From the NCBI GenBank assembly GCA_011317545.1, contig WUJK01000006.1:2666001-2730000 (forward strand): a stretch of DNA of 64,000 nucleotides, written 5' to 3'. Origin of the DNA: Coniella vitis. Lineage: Eukaryota > Ascomycota > Sordariomycetes > Diaporthales > Schizoparmaceae. The position numbers and the translations under genes are program-made. Every line of letters begins with the position of its first letter. Position 1 is the stretch's first letter. Under the pieces are notes generated by a model, which saw only the letters and a program-made list of their open reading frames with translations, was not told where the DNA came from and ran no database searches. Below are positions 22,601 through 33,897 of the stretch, in pieces.

Positions 22601-24497
22601 AATCACCGCTGCCAAGGCTGTTACAAGACGGACAAGTAGGCTTAATAAGGAAGTCATAGTCGAGCGGGTTCTATAAGGAGACACCGTTGTGTCAGCAGCT
22701 GCGGCTCCGGTTGGACACTGGAACCTTAGAAGGGATAGGCGCTGTAAATCGACGCATTACAGTGGGATGGGCGGCCCTGGAACCCCTTCGGAGCCCACTG
22801 GAGCCCCCAATGCAGCCAGGGCACCCCACATATGCCGAGGCCAAAGCACAAGCGCACGCGGTTATTTGTGCTTGGCACCAACCACTGAAGTAACAACGAG
22901 CATATCGTGCATTTTGTTCATGTTTCTCTGGCTAGAGGGTTTTCAATCACGGTGGGAAGGATGGCTGCCTTTCTATATATGCACTGCTGCTGTGAAAGCA
23001 TCGTGCTGGGCATACAGTAACGGGAGGCGGGGCTTCACTACTGCGACAACCTGCTCTTCTCTCACGCGGTGGAAGCGAGGTTGTTTCGAGAAGAAGAAGA
23101 AAAAAGAAGAAAAAAACCGACAAGAAAACCACAGAAAGGACAGCACAGGTCTGCCCTTTTATGCTCTTGGTGCAATCATTGCGTGCTTCTGCCGGTTCGT
23201 TCCAGGCAGCGACAGCGAGAGGCCTTGCGACGTCGCCAAGAAGACCAGTTCAGCAGGTTCTGAAACACCGCGCCCAAAGCCCACTGCGCTGAAACGTCTC
23301 GACAGACTCCATGCTCTCACACTCTGTCCAGCAGACCGAGCGCCCCTGATCGCAGTCGCCGCCACGGCCGTGAGCAGCGTCTGGCGGCTTTGCGGGCACC
23401 GTGTATTGTTGCGCATGATGCTTAACAGGGCTCCGCTTTCTGGGCGAGACTCGAGAGCTGCTCGTATCAAATGTCGAGGCTCAAGACTCTACTCCAGATC
23501 GCCTGGCTCGCTTGCAATCAGTCTTTTTGCCCAGCCGGCCTGTCGCACAGGGGCTCCCCTCAGCGTGTCTGTGTTCTCGGTTGGCGCTATCCGTGGGTGG
23601 ACCTGGTTGGCTGAGTCTTGCCGCTTGCTATCCAGCCTTGTTGCTCTGGGAATACTTACTTGAGTTCGGGTGTCTTGTCTTCTTCTTGCTAGCAACTATC
23701 CCATCTTCTGCTTTCCGACCGCTTAGTCCTTCACTCGGTAGTCTGGCGCCTCTTGCAAGTTTCTTCTCTTGATTCTGGTGGTCTTTTCTTTCTTGGTCTG
23801 CCTAAACAATAATTTCTAGAGCTGTCGTCTTTGCCTGCCTCTTTCCGGTTGGCCACCCTGCCCTGCCTCCTCCTGACCAGTCGTCTGGTCCAATCTTTTC
23901 CTGCTTTCCATGACGAAGTAGTAAGTGAACTCCATGCCCTACCCGGTCGGTTGCTTGCCTCTAGCTCGCGAGCAGGGGCTCCCCGCTGACGATCGATCCC
24001 CAGACGGCACACGCTCTTTTCCGTCCTTCTTTCTCCTTCTTTCTCCTCTCCTTCTTTTCTCTTTACCTGTAAATGAACAGCTGGTTTGCGACGCAATAAC
24101 TTCTCTCTCACTCACGCGCCTATCATCCTCCTGCTGGCTCAGGCGGTAATTGTTCGAGTCGTATCAGGCTGTGCAATAGCTGGTTCCTTTCGCTGACGCC
24201 TCGATCACGTTTTGCCGTTGTTTTTCTTCTTCTTCCATCACTCGCTGGACTGGTTCTGCACATGATACGTTGTTTGTTTATTCTTTGTACTCTTTTCTTC
24301 TTCGACCTGTTGTTCGAGTCCCATCACGACGACGCCAAAAGTGCATGCAAAGGGCTCGCAACCATTGTGTAAATGAGCCCGCCGTTGCCATCGTCAACGA
24401 TTCACCACACTCAGATCCGGACCATCTTGGCTCTATGAATACGGTGTCTCTTGGCTGTAGTTTGGTATCAAGAAATGGTGCCTTTTGATTTTGCAAC
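19657..24497. other. Gene-poor region, 4.8 kb
   Basis: No gene I can support. 20.0-21.5 kb is AT-rich with only short ORFs. 22.7-23.7 kb has a 324-codon + strand ORF without domains, with a Lys/Glu simple tract and a codon pattern that looks non-coding. From about 23.7 kb to 24.45 kb the + strand is pyrimidine-rich (TTCTTC, CTTTCTC tracts), typical of a long fungal promoter and 5' leader, and probably belongs to the membrane-protein gene that follows. Confidence 0.5.
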
Positions 24498-25945
24498 ATG
24501 GCGGTAAGTTTACTCCAGTTCTTGCCTGGCTTCAATTGGCGCTCGTATGCAAACCAACAAACAAAAAGAACACTCTATCTCGTCTTTCGCGAAAGCAACT
24601 GGATCTTCTTTTTTTAATGCTAAACATGATGCCTTAGGAATCAACGAAGAACTCTTATGCCAGCCACCGCTGCTGTTTTACAGAATAGACATGAGCCACT
24701 CGCCCACAGGGCAGCTCTTGTCGAGGCTGGCAGGGTTAAACGTGGAGGAGGTGGGAATGGAGGAAATGGGGGTGGTGGTGGTGGCAATAATGGAGGAAGA
24801 GAAGACGGAGGAGGAGGGGACGGAAGAAACACCGACCAAAACAACAGCAATGGCAAAAATAACGACCAAGATAATAACCGCATCGCCGACGACGACGACA
24901 ACATCAGCAGCAACAACAGCAACGACAGCAATATCAGCAACGACAGCAATATCAGCAACGACAACAACAACAACAACAACAACAACAACCACAACGGGTT
25001 TCCCCCTGCGATCACGGTGACCAGCGCCGTCACAACCACCGCATGGAGATCCATCGTTGTCCCAGCTGCTGCGACTTCAGTCTATGCTGAGCCTTCGGCC
25101 CTCGTCGGAGAACTCCCGCTCACCTCGGCCACCCCTACTCCGACGACCGTCTGGGTCACGACTTCGTCCGTGTCAACAGTCACCGTGGCTGCTGCTGCTT
25201 CGGACCTGACACCTCTTGCTGCGCAATCTGTGAGCGAGAGCACCAGCACCAGCACCAGCACCAGCACCAGCACATCGGACTCCTCCTCCTCCACGACAAC
25301 CGTCTGGCTCCTGACGTCTTCTGTGTCCACGGTGACCGTGGAAGCCACTCCTTCGAGCGCCATGGGCGCTACAGATGACGGAAATGATAACTCCAAGGAC
25401 TATGGCGGAAACGACAACAATAACGACAGCAACAGCGGCAAACACCATCCACCGGGGCTGCCGCCGCCGCCCAACAACAACTCATTTGCCATTGCTTTTG
25501 GAACTCTAGGTAAGCAGAGAAGATCAGTCTGTTTTTATGTGGTATCATTTTGGCGTTCCTTTTTTTTCCTTCTTTTTTCTTTTCTCCCTTTGGCCCCTAC
25601 TCGCACCCCAATTGATGGACGAAGACTCGCTCACATATACTTGAACTCCTTTTTGAACAACACAGGCGGCATAGGATTTATTGTAGGAATTGTCTGGGCC
25701 ATTCTGCTGTACCGCCGTCGCCGTCGCCGTGGTGGAAGCCGTCGTCAAGATCAACAACAGTGGCGCACTCAGCAGGAAGATGCCATGTCCATCAACAGGG
25801 GCCGTCCGTACCGCGCCAGCCAGCAATCGCTCCCCAGCTCCATCTACGCGCCCTCGGTCGCTCCACACGATTACCTCGACGAGAAACGAGCGCAGCAGCA
25901 GCAGCAGCAGCAAGGCCTGCAGTATCCGCCTCGAGTGATGGACAT

Positions 25946-25980
<35 letters not shown>

Positions 25981-26373
25981 GACAACCAATGTATCCGGGC
26001 AATGGGAATGTGCGCATGAGCGGTGCAAGCTGGATGTCCGCCACTGGACCGGGGCAAGGAGCGTGGGCGCAGCCTGGCGGTGGTGGACTGGTGCGCAGTG
26101 GGACGGTGCGCAGCGACGGCGGGTGGTCTGGCTCGCCGGGGCGAGACATGTCTCCTGTAGGACAAAGCACAATGACAAACATGCCCATGAACATGAACAT
26201 GGTGGGAGCAGACGTGTCGCCGGTATCCACGTACCAGGGACAGGCTCAAGCGCATGGACAGGCCCAGATGCCACCTCCGCAAGGCCAGCAGCCCATCTTC
26301 CCGCCGCAACCACAGCAGCCAACGCCGCCCGGGGCCTACATCTCGGAGCTGGACACAACGGCACCTCGTGGAT

Positions 26374-26406
<33 letters not shown>

Positions 26407-26633
26407 CCAGCGCCCCGATGCCGTATTATGCTAGCTACTGGTCCGATTCACCAAGCGCTGCGCCCAACAGCATTGGTGGCAGTGAGACCGCGGCCATGAA
26501 CAACATGGCACCGCCTAGTGAACTCGGTGCCGGAGCGTTAACAGCCCAGCAAGCACCGACCGGCGAGTTGACCAGTCTCCGCCAGGAATTGATGGACCTG
26601 TACGCTGAAGGCGAGCGCCGCGCTGGGTCGTGA
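24498..26633 (+). CDS. Ser/Thr-rich single-pass membrane protein, possible cell-surface sensor
   Basis: Best model: ATG GCG at 24498-24503, intron 24504-24683 (GTAAGT...TTTTACAG), exon 24684-25509, intron 25510-25665, exon 25666-26633. An alternative is a start at ATG 24657 without the first intron. The N-terminal half is Gly/Asn-rich, then Ser/Thr-rich with two copies of a TTVW-TSSVSTVTV unit. One membrane span (GGIGFIVGIVWAILLY) is followed by RRRRRR, placing the C-terminus in the cytosol. The tail is Gln/Pro/Met-rich with three polyQ runs. This layout resembles MID2/WSC-like stress sensors, but no signal peptide is evident, so the surface role is inferred. Intron 2 is 156 nt, a multiple of three, and open in frame, so retention would add 52 residues before the membrane span. 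Confidence 0.7.
25887..26403 (+). repeat. CAG/polyQ runs in the cytosolic tail
   Basis: Three CAG runs lie within the coding sequence of the membrane protein: about 25892-25912, 25946-25979 and 26379-26403. They encode 7, 11 and about 9 Gln and are likely length-variable between strains. Confidence 0.85.
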
Positions 26634-27434
26634 CCACCATTCGTTGAAACCATAAGCAACAAAGTTGGGATACAGACTTGTTAACAGGCAGGCCGCAGGG
26701 AAACCGGATCACTCGACCATACACGTGCAAAAAGAAAAAGGGAATACCGGAAAGAAAGAAAGAGAAAGAAAGAAAGAAAGCGAGATGGAAAACGACAAGA
26801 AAGGTACTAGAAAATAACAAGTAAAGCTTGCATGAGAATGTATACCCGTTGGCCATTGGTATAGCTCTTTTCCTTTTCCGACAACGATAAATAAAGAAAA
26901 GAGGATAAAGCAGCAGGCTGAGGAAAAGAACAGAAAATGGAACGGGGGCTTTGGTGGAAAAAAAAAAAAGAAAAAGGTCCTTGTATATCTTGGTCTTTCC
27001 TTTCCGTTCCATCTTTATGGTTCTTTCTCCTTTCTCCTTTCTTGTTTTCTTTTCTGCCCTTTCTTTTGTATCTAATTCTTTCCCACAGGCAGCGCATGTT
27101 AATATTTCTGGTCTCATTCTGCAAGGTACCTGACTTATACATTAGGTTACTGTTGTATGTATGTATATATGTTAGTGTTTCGTTAATGTTTATGACTAGT
27201 TGCTGTAATTGCTCCGGTATACCTACCATGAACTGGTTATTCTGAAGTTGGATGGATATTCATGTCCTTTTTATAATTCGAATAAGTGTTATATCAACTC
27301 GCGCTGGACTTCAACCCGATTATATGTCAGACTTTCAGGAATATTCAGGATATAGGAGCCAAGAGATGGCAGGTTGTATATGATAGTTGCACAAAGATGG
27401 AAGATAGATAGGACGAGGAAGGGCTTATTGAAAA

Positions 27435-27469
<35 letters not shown>

Positions 27470-27560
27470 AATACTGTATATATGACTAAAAAGTTACAAA
27501 CGCTCAACAAGGTAAATAGCGCTATCCGCAAGAGAAATTAATTCTTGTTCTTTGAGTCTC
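26634..27560. other. Convergent intergenic region, purine tracts and microsatellite
   Basis: Lies between two convergent genes. Holds GAAA-type purine tracts (26745-26780), A-runs and an (AT)n microsatellite at 27437-27467. No gene seen. Confidence 0.6.
27437..27467. repeat. (AT)n microsatellite
   Basis: About 15 uninterrupted AT units. Confidence 0.95.
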
Positions 27561-29107
27561 TCAAGTCAAGAAGGTCGGGGGTACATCAGGTCCTATTTGA
27601 AAAGTGTTAGCAAGAAACGTTACGAGCAGATTCTTCATTGTATCAACCAAACTTTCTACATATGGATGCCAATGGGTAGAAAGGAACTCGAAAATGCGGG
27701 TGAAAAAAGAAGAGAGAGAAAAAGAAAGAAAAAGAACAAGGCATGTTTTTTTTCTTTTTCTTTTTTTGAACTCACCCCAAACATGCAAATTCTCCGGCGC
27801 CGCTTTCGTATACTGCGTCGGATAGCTCCTGTCCATCAAATCCCCATCGACGTAATGCTCGAATATAAAATCCCCCTTGGGATCATACCAGTAGTCAAAG
27901 ATCTGGCTCCCCATGATGTGGCGGCCCACCCCCCAGCAGTTTGTGTAGCCTCGTTGGCGCAGCCAGTCGTGGCCGAGGAGCTGGGCGTTGAAGTCGTGTG
28001 TTTCGAAGCTCGAGTGGTGCACGTGAGGGCCTCTTTTGCGGATGTGCTGGCCGGATTCGGGAGCGTTATCGGTTGTTGTTGTTGTTGTTAAAGAAGAAGA
28101 AGATGATGATGATGATGAAGACGAGGGAATGGAGGAGGGGGGTAAAAAGACGTCACCACCAGCCTCAGCGCCCTCGAAAAAGAAAAAACAGTGGTGATCG
28201 ACTTTTTCCTCGCCCTTGTCCAAGCGAAAGAACACGGTCATATCGCGACCTGTGTCGTCGTGGATGAGCTCCGAAGGGTGCAAGTTGAAGTAGGTCGAGT
28301 AGAACGCGTACGACTCGGCAAACGAGGTGACGCAAAAGCCAAAGTGGCCGAGCTTGTGCACGGGGGCGGGCTGTTTGGTGAAGCGCTGGGTTGTGTTTGT
28401 GGGACGGGTCGGGCGGTCGGGCTGTTGTGTGTGTGTGTGTTGTGTTTAGTTAGCATGCATGTGCTTTGTTATCGTGTGGTAGTTTCTTGTCGACTGAAGC
28501 ATAGGATACTCTTTCATGTGATGTATGGCCGTTAATTGCCAAGTATCAAGGTTTGGAAAGGCTTGGGGAAGACGTGCAAGAAACGAACCGAACCCAACCC
28601 AAGCAAGCAAGGAAAGCAGTGGGAAAGTCTTACAAAGTTCGGCCTGGGCTCCGGCAGTGCAACGTTGATGGGTTCGACGGCCGTCTGGCCCCAGACAAGG
28701 TGAAATGGAAACCCATCCACGGGATCCCAGAATGTCACGCACTTGCCACCCCCAGGGGCGTCCTTGAGCTCATAGACCTCTGTTGCGCGCGCCTCGCGGG
28801 GCAGAAGCCGCGCTGCCTTGTGAAGATCCTCGAGGGACGAGACGGCAAAGGCTGCGCCGCCGAATTGCGTGCCGGTGGGGGTGCTATTGTCGTCACTGTG
28901 GTTGTCCGGTGCTTGCTCGACGCAGAGGACGAATGGCTCGGTGCCGTAGCCGCGGTAGTAGGTGCGTGGCCCGACGGTTCTGACAAAGAAGAAGCCAAAG
29001 TCTTGCATGAAGGCATGTGCGGCTTGGATGTCTTGCGCGGCGTAGCGGTAGTAGACGTGAGCGATTCGGGTGAGTTGGATCTTGGTGTTGGGGGCGTCGA
29101 CGGTCAT
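27561..29107 (-). CDS. Extradiol-type ring-cleavage dioxygenase (VOC/glyoxalase fold)
   Basis: Three exons on the minus strand, 29107-28634, 28421-27776 and 27592-27561, join in phases 0 and 1 and give 383 residues. Two vicinal-oxygen-chelate modules are visible. The catalytic half has the ligand pattern of type I extradiol dioxygenases: His in KLGHFGF (about residue 184), His in HVHHSSFE (about 293/294) and Glu in DFIFEHYVDGD (about 346). GYTNCWGVGRHIMGSQIFDY and YDPKGDF are typical of the trihydroxytoluene-oxygenase-like fungal group. The likely reaction is Fe(II)-dependent cleavage of a catechol-type ring; substrate unknown. A Pro/Ser/Thr run (11 Ser, 6 Thr) is inserted between the ligand His residues. 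The last exon encodes only 11 codons. Intron 2 of 183 nt is long and pyrimidine-rich. Confidence 0.85.
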
Positions 29108-30329
29108 TTTGGGTTGTCTTTTTTGTTATTTATTATTTCATGTGGACGAGGGAAGTGAGCTGAGAAGTGCGAAAAGAGCCCATGGACACAAGAACATTAC
29201 CAGGTGAATAGAGCAGACAGTTATTGCGGAGTGAGAGAAACCGGCCCAGAGAATCAATGGCTGAACAAGCCACGAGACAGATTGTCCCAATATAAAGCAA
29301 GCCGTGCCATGCTGCAGCAGGGGAACATGTATTTCTCCGGACTACCGTCGCATTCTTGCACTTCCAGACCCCACAACGGCACATGGCAGAACGTGGGGAC
29401 GCACAGCAAGTGTCGTATATTGAACAAAGATATACTATGTAATTATACATAGCGCTGAGGGCGCTCGGCCTGTTTGGCACGGGCGCGCGGGGTTCGCGGT
29501 GGGGAAAGTCCAAGTGTCCGGGCCATGTCGGTCTCTGCCGTGTTGCCGAGGGCTGGGCAGGCTGAGGTAGAATACGGGGATTTCGGAAATTGTGTATGGT
29601 GGTGGTGGTGGTGGTGGTTGTGTGGTGGATGTAAGTTTGTAAGTTGTGGTGTTCGGGAAGAAGTACTGAGGTACCTCCATTTGCGCCATGTGCCCGCCAC
29701 AATCTAGGTACCTGAGTACCCGTTGAACCTTCTGAACCTGGCCATTAACCAGGGGATAAGCATCAATCTTCCTCAGCCTTACAACCCACACTCTGCCCAG
29801 AACAAGATCCGTTTGCGTTTCCAATTCACATACATGAGCTGCCACTGGGAGCGTGCATGTCCTCTATAAAAGAGACAGCAGGATCCACCAGCTGGGAGTG
29901 GTGCCCAAAGACAGACAGTCATGACTGACAAACGCATCCAAAGATCGGCTGATCCTCGCACAATCCTCCTCTTCAAACTAAAGAGGCCCACGGAAGAGAG
30001 TGTAGAGTATGCACCGTATAACGGCTCCCCTAAATCCTCTCTCTGTTTCGAGAGTCTCACCAGTTACCAAAGGTCGCCCACAAGTTGGTTGACCCGCACG
30101 TTCACCCAAGATGTGAAGCCATGAGCGCCAATTGGACCCTCACCGCCCCCGCCCCTCCCTTCAGGATAAAAGCGGCCCATGGACCGGCTCACATATGCAC
30201 GACCGCGGTACTTATCTGCATGTACAGTACGTAAGCTTTCTTTTGACACCCAAAACCCCATAGGTAAGACGCAAGCTGAGCCCACAAACCACTGTACATC
30301 AATCAACCTTACGACAACCTCACTCCTCC
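29108..30329. other. Divergent intergenic region, no gene seen
   Basis: About 1.2 kb between the minus-strand dioxygenase and the plus-strand HET gene; it should hold both promoters. A GTGGTG tract lies at about 29598-29630. A TATA-like AAAAGCGG lies near 30167. ORFs here overlap and lack domains. Confidence 0.5.
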
Positions 30330-32778
30330 ATGGACAACCCCGACCCTGTCGCTGCGCGCATGTACCCCGGCTGCTTCACGGACCGCGATGTGAGCAGATA
30401 CCTCTCGGGCCGGCCCTGCTCCAGTACTGTCGCTGTTGTTGACGAGAATGAAGGGATCCTCGACGACCGACAAGAAGTGGCAAAAGGCATCCAGCCGGAA
30501 AACCACTGGCGGCAGGGTTGCATTTGCGGGCCCCTGCATGCCCGCTGCTGTCAGGGACCCTTCTTGTCCTCGACATCTCTGCCTTCCTCGTCCTCGATAC
30601 CCACAAGTAGCCGCACCAACGGCAACGTCGCCGAGGATGGTGAGGCAGATGGCGATGGAGATGTCAGTATAACAGTGACCCACGCTCAATTAAAGGAAGC
30701 GGCTCAATCAGCCACGCCGTGTTGGTTCTGCAGCGTCATCCACGCCGGTATACTTGCCACGCCGCCGTGGGATCCCACGCTCCCCATGCCAACCAGGACA
30801 AGCTTCCGCTTGCGCAGCTCAGCAACGTCTGGACTCTCGATAACAGCAGCAAGTGACTCGAATGGGTCCACCCCAGTTGCAGAGCCAGATATTCTCTTGT
30901 ACGTCGACGCAAATCTGGGTAAGAACACGCTGATTACACACAATTACATCCGAGTCTTTGCTGACGACGGTCATTGTTGAGGGAGACCTAGCAACGACTT
31001 CGCCGTGCAAAGTGCTTCATGTACGACGAGAAACGACGTACACTGGTCCCGGCCAGCAGCTCAAGTTCTCGTCTCGCGTCGTCGAGAACTGCCTCGACAA
31101 TCACGAGGCGTGCGGACCCACCACCACGACGTTTTTCATGCCTACCCGCCTCGTCCATGTGCAAGTCGTAGATGGGCAGTATGTTACTCGGCTCGTCAGT
31201 GGCAAAGAACTACCCTCACGCAAGCCCTACGTGACATTAAGTCACTGTTGGGGCCCGTCTTTCCCACCACACGCCAAGACAACCCGTGCCAACATTGCAA
31301 GCCGGATGAGTCTCGAGCAGGGCGGCATCCCTTGGGAGGAACTGACCCAGACGTTTCGCGATGCAGTCGCCGTCACCGAGCGGCTCGGCTTCGAGTACAT
31401 CTGGATCGATGCCTTGTGCATCATCCAGCACGCGCGGTTTGACTGGGAGGCCGAGGGGCGCCGCATGTCCAGGATCTATTCTCACGGCGCGCTCATGCTA
31501 AGCGCAGACGCGTCCAAAGACACGCATGTAGGCTTGTTTCGATCCGCACGCATGTCGACACAGCCCTGGGCGGTGCCGGTGCCGGTGCCTTGGTCAACTT
31601 CACGAGCCAAGTCTGCCGTCAAAGCTCGATTCGCACTCACTCACCGCATATTTGGAGCGAACGCAGGTGCATATGCCCCCTTGGAGCAGGGCCACGTTCA
31701 CCCGTTATCAACTAGAGGATGGTGCTTGCAAGAAGGGTGGCTTGCGCGGCGCATCGTGCACTTTGGTGTCGACGAGATCACGTACAACTGCATCAGTGGC
31801 GACGTCGCGTGCCAGTGTGGCTTCTATGGCCGCAACCACATGCTCGGGACGCACAGCCGGCACAGATGTCTGCCAAACAGCACGTGTACGCCGGCTGAGA
31901 AGCACGCTCTGTGGCTCAATATTGTGCAGATGTACAGCACCAGGAACTTGACGTTTCCCGCCGACAAGTTTCCAGCTCTTTACGCCCTCACGCGGCACTT
32001 TTCGTTTCCGCGATACAAGCGCTGGCGCGAAAGCTCCGACTCGTTGCCTGCAGGCATGAACGAGGGTGAGCAGCGCCCCTTTGCGGATATTGACCTGGGA
32101 TTCTTCATCGCCGGACTCTGGTCTGGTTATCTTCCCGGCAACCTCTTTTGGCACGCATCCTGTGCGCCGGGCGTCCGCATCTCGACTGCATCACAGTACA
32201 TAGCGCCCACATGGTCGTGGGCGAGCGTCTCTGGGAGTGTGGATTGGGTGGAGCCGGGCCCAGTCCAGGCCGAGCTGGTCAGTTACGCCGGCGAGCTCAT
32301 CGGCCCCTGCTACCAGCTGGACGGGCTAGGTGATACAGGCAAGAAACGCCGCGTGGAAATAATCTTGAAGGCCAAACTTGTGCCTGTATACTTGACGCAG
32401 TACGTGTACGAGCTGAGCGCGACGGGCTCCAGAGTGTGGAATATCGGCGTGCACTGCCGAGACCCCGAGACGGGCAAGCTGGCGTGCCTGGGCGCATACA
32501 GACCGGACTGCGTTGCGCCGGTGCCTGGCACTGTGTTTGCGGGAGGTGTGATTCTGGAGCTGCTCTATCCTTCCTTGACGCCCATCCAAAAGGTTCAGGT
32601 GGACAAAGCAGAGTACTTGGCCATGCTGCTCGGGCAGAGGGCCGTGATCATTCTCAAGCGCGTGACTGGCCGAGTTTGTGAGCGCACCGGAACGATCCAC
32701 CGCCATCAGAGTGCAGATTGTGACGACATGATGAGATGGTTTGACGATGCTGGCCAAGAGGTTGTAAAGCTGTTATAA
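30330..32778 (+). CDS. HET-domain (heterokaryon incompatibility) protein
   Basis: Exons 30330-30918 and 30992-32778 join in phase 1 across a 73-nt intron (GTAAGA, TTGCTGAC branch, CCTAG). The product has 791 residues. HET-domain blocks are intact: YVTLSHCWG at its start, then FRDAVAVTERLGFEYIWIDALCIIQ-type core, MSRIYSHGALMLSAD, and the closing RGWCLQEGWLARRIVHFG. The first 200 residues are Cys-rich (CICGPLHARCCQG, CWFCSVIHAG), as in many HET proteins. HET domains are distant TIR relatives that trigger regulated cell death after non-self recognition. No NACHT, WD40 or prion-like domain is fused here, so the partner must be separate. Two MACPF-like genes lie 2-5 kb downstream. Confidence 0.92.
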
Positions 32779-33141
32779 GGCGAAGATAATACCGACGGGG
32801 GAGGTTTGCAGTGCGAGCAGACCATGAGCGCTGGCTGGTGGTGAGGAACCCGGCCGGTGAGGTGGGCTGGCAGGCTGGCAGGCTACAGCAGGGTTAGGGT
32901 TGGCACCACGGGTGAAGAGCGCTTACGTCACCGACCGCGGGTCCCTCCAATCGACACCGTCGCCGTCTTACATCTTCATCCCACTTTGGCCACCTTCTGC
33001 CAGACACAGTCTTTTGTCTTGAAGACTCGCTCTTTTCGCCCAGAGACCAGGATCGAGAACGAACAAGTCACTCATTTTACCGCATTTCAAGTCATACTTA
33101 GGCATTCGGATCGTAAACAGCCCACCGCCAGCCGCCCGACC
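32779..33141. promoter_or_regulatory. Promoter region of the MDP-1-like gene with telomere-like box
   Basis: AGGGTTAGGGTT at 32890-32901, about 240 bp upstream of ATG 33142. The rest is GC-mixed with pyrimidine stretches near 32960-33000. No coding sequence. Confidence 0.5.
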
Positions 33142-33897
33142 ATGCCCAAAAAAATCACCAAATCCCCTACCTTTTCCTCGACAACCTCGGGCTCGAGCGC
33201 ATCCCACTCCCTGTCAGCGGCAAACATCCCCCACATCCTAAAGGATGGGGGTCCTCTCCCGGAACTCTTCGTCTTTGATTTAGACTACACTCTCTGGCCC
33301 TTTTGGGTCGACACGCACGTAAGCGGCAGCTCCCTCAAGACGGTGCCAGGCAGCAACAACACAGCATGCACCGACCGCACGGGCGAATCCTTCTCTTTCT
33401 ACCGAGACGTTCCCGCCATCCTGTACACGCTGCCACAGCTGGGCATCAAGGCTGGTGTCGCGAGTCGAACCTCTGCGCCCGAGCTGGCAAGAGACATGCT
33501 CAAGCTCTTGCACGTCCACCCTCCCAACGCTCCCTCCTCCGACTCGATATCCAATTCGATAGACGGCGAGCAGCAGAGTAGCAAGAAGAAGAAAGAGGCA
33601 AGCGGGGGCAAGACGAAAAAGGCCATTGACCTGTTCGACGCGGGACTACAAATCTACCCGGGGTGTAAGATTACGCACATGCAGAAATTGCATCGCGACA
33701 CAGGCGTGCCATTCGATGAATTCTTGTTCTTTGACGACGAGCATCGCAACCGTGATACAGAGAGCCTGGGGGTTACCATGCATCTTGTGCGAGATGGCGT
33801 GACGTGGGGCGAGATAGAAGCGGGAGTGAAAGAATGGAGGAGACGGAGGGGTTCTACAGCAGGAAAGAAGGGCTTCGGCGATGGAGACGAGACATGA
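33142..33897 (+). CDS. Magnesium-dependent phosphatase-1 (MDP-1)-like HAD phosphatase
   Basis: Single-exon protein of 251 residues in the HAD superfamily. Motif I is FVFDLDYTLWPFW: the first Asp of DLDYT is the nucleophile and the second the acid/base. Motif II is near VASRTSAPELARDML and motif III/IV in FLFFDDEHRN. The order and the LWPFWVDTH stretch are characteristic of MDP-1, a small acid phosphatase active on phosphotyrosine and on sugar or protein-glycation phosphates in characterised members. A Ser/Lys-rich insertion (SSDSISNSIDGEQQSSKKKK) in the middle is longer than in mammalian MDP-1. The N-terminal 30 residues are Ser/Thr-rich and probably disordered. Cytosolic. Confidence 0.9.
   Translation: MPKKITKSPTFSSTTSGSSASHSLSAANIPHILKDGGPLPELFVFDLDYTLWPFWVDTHVSGSSLKTVPGSNNTACTDRTGESFSFYRDVPAILYTLPQLGIKAGVASRTSAPELARDMLKLLHVHPPNAPSSDSISNSIDGEQQSSKKKKEASGGKTKKAIDLFDAGLQIYPGCKITHMQKLHRDTGVPFDEFLFFDDEHRNRDTESLGVTMHLVRDGVTWGEIEAGVKEWRRRRGSTAGKKGFGDGDET

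Noticed and set aside
22689..23663. 324-codon plus-strand ORF as a gene
   Set aside because: No recognisable domain, a Lys/Glu simple tract from AAG repeats, poor codon pattern and no splice or start context to support it.
24290..24340. B-box-like GTTCGAGTCCC as a tRNA
   Set aside because: No T-arm pairing and no A-box at the right distance.
29435..29845. 136-codon minus-strand ORF with polyPro
   Set aside because: The run comes from a GTGGTG microsatellite; nothing else suggests coding.
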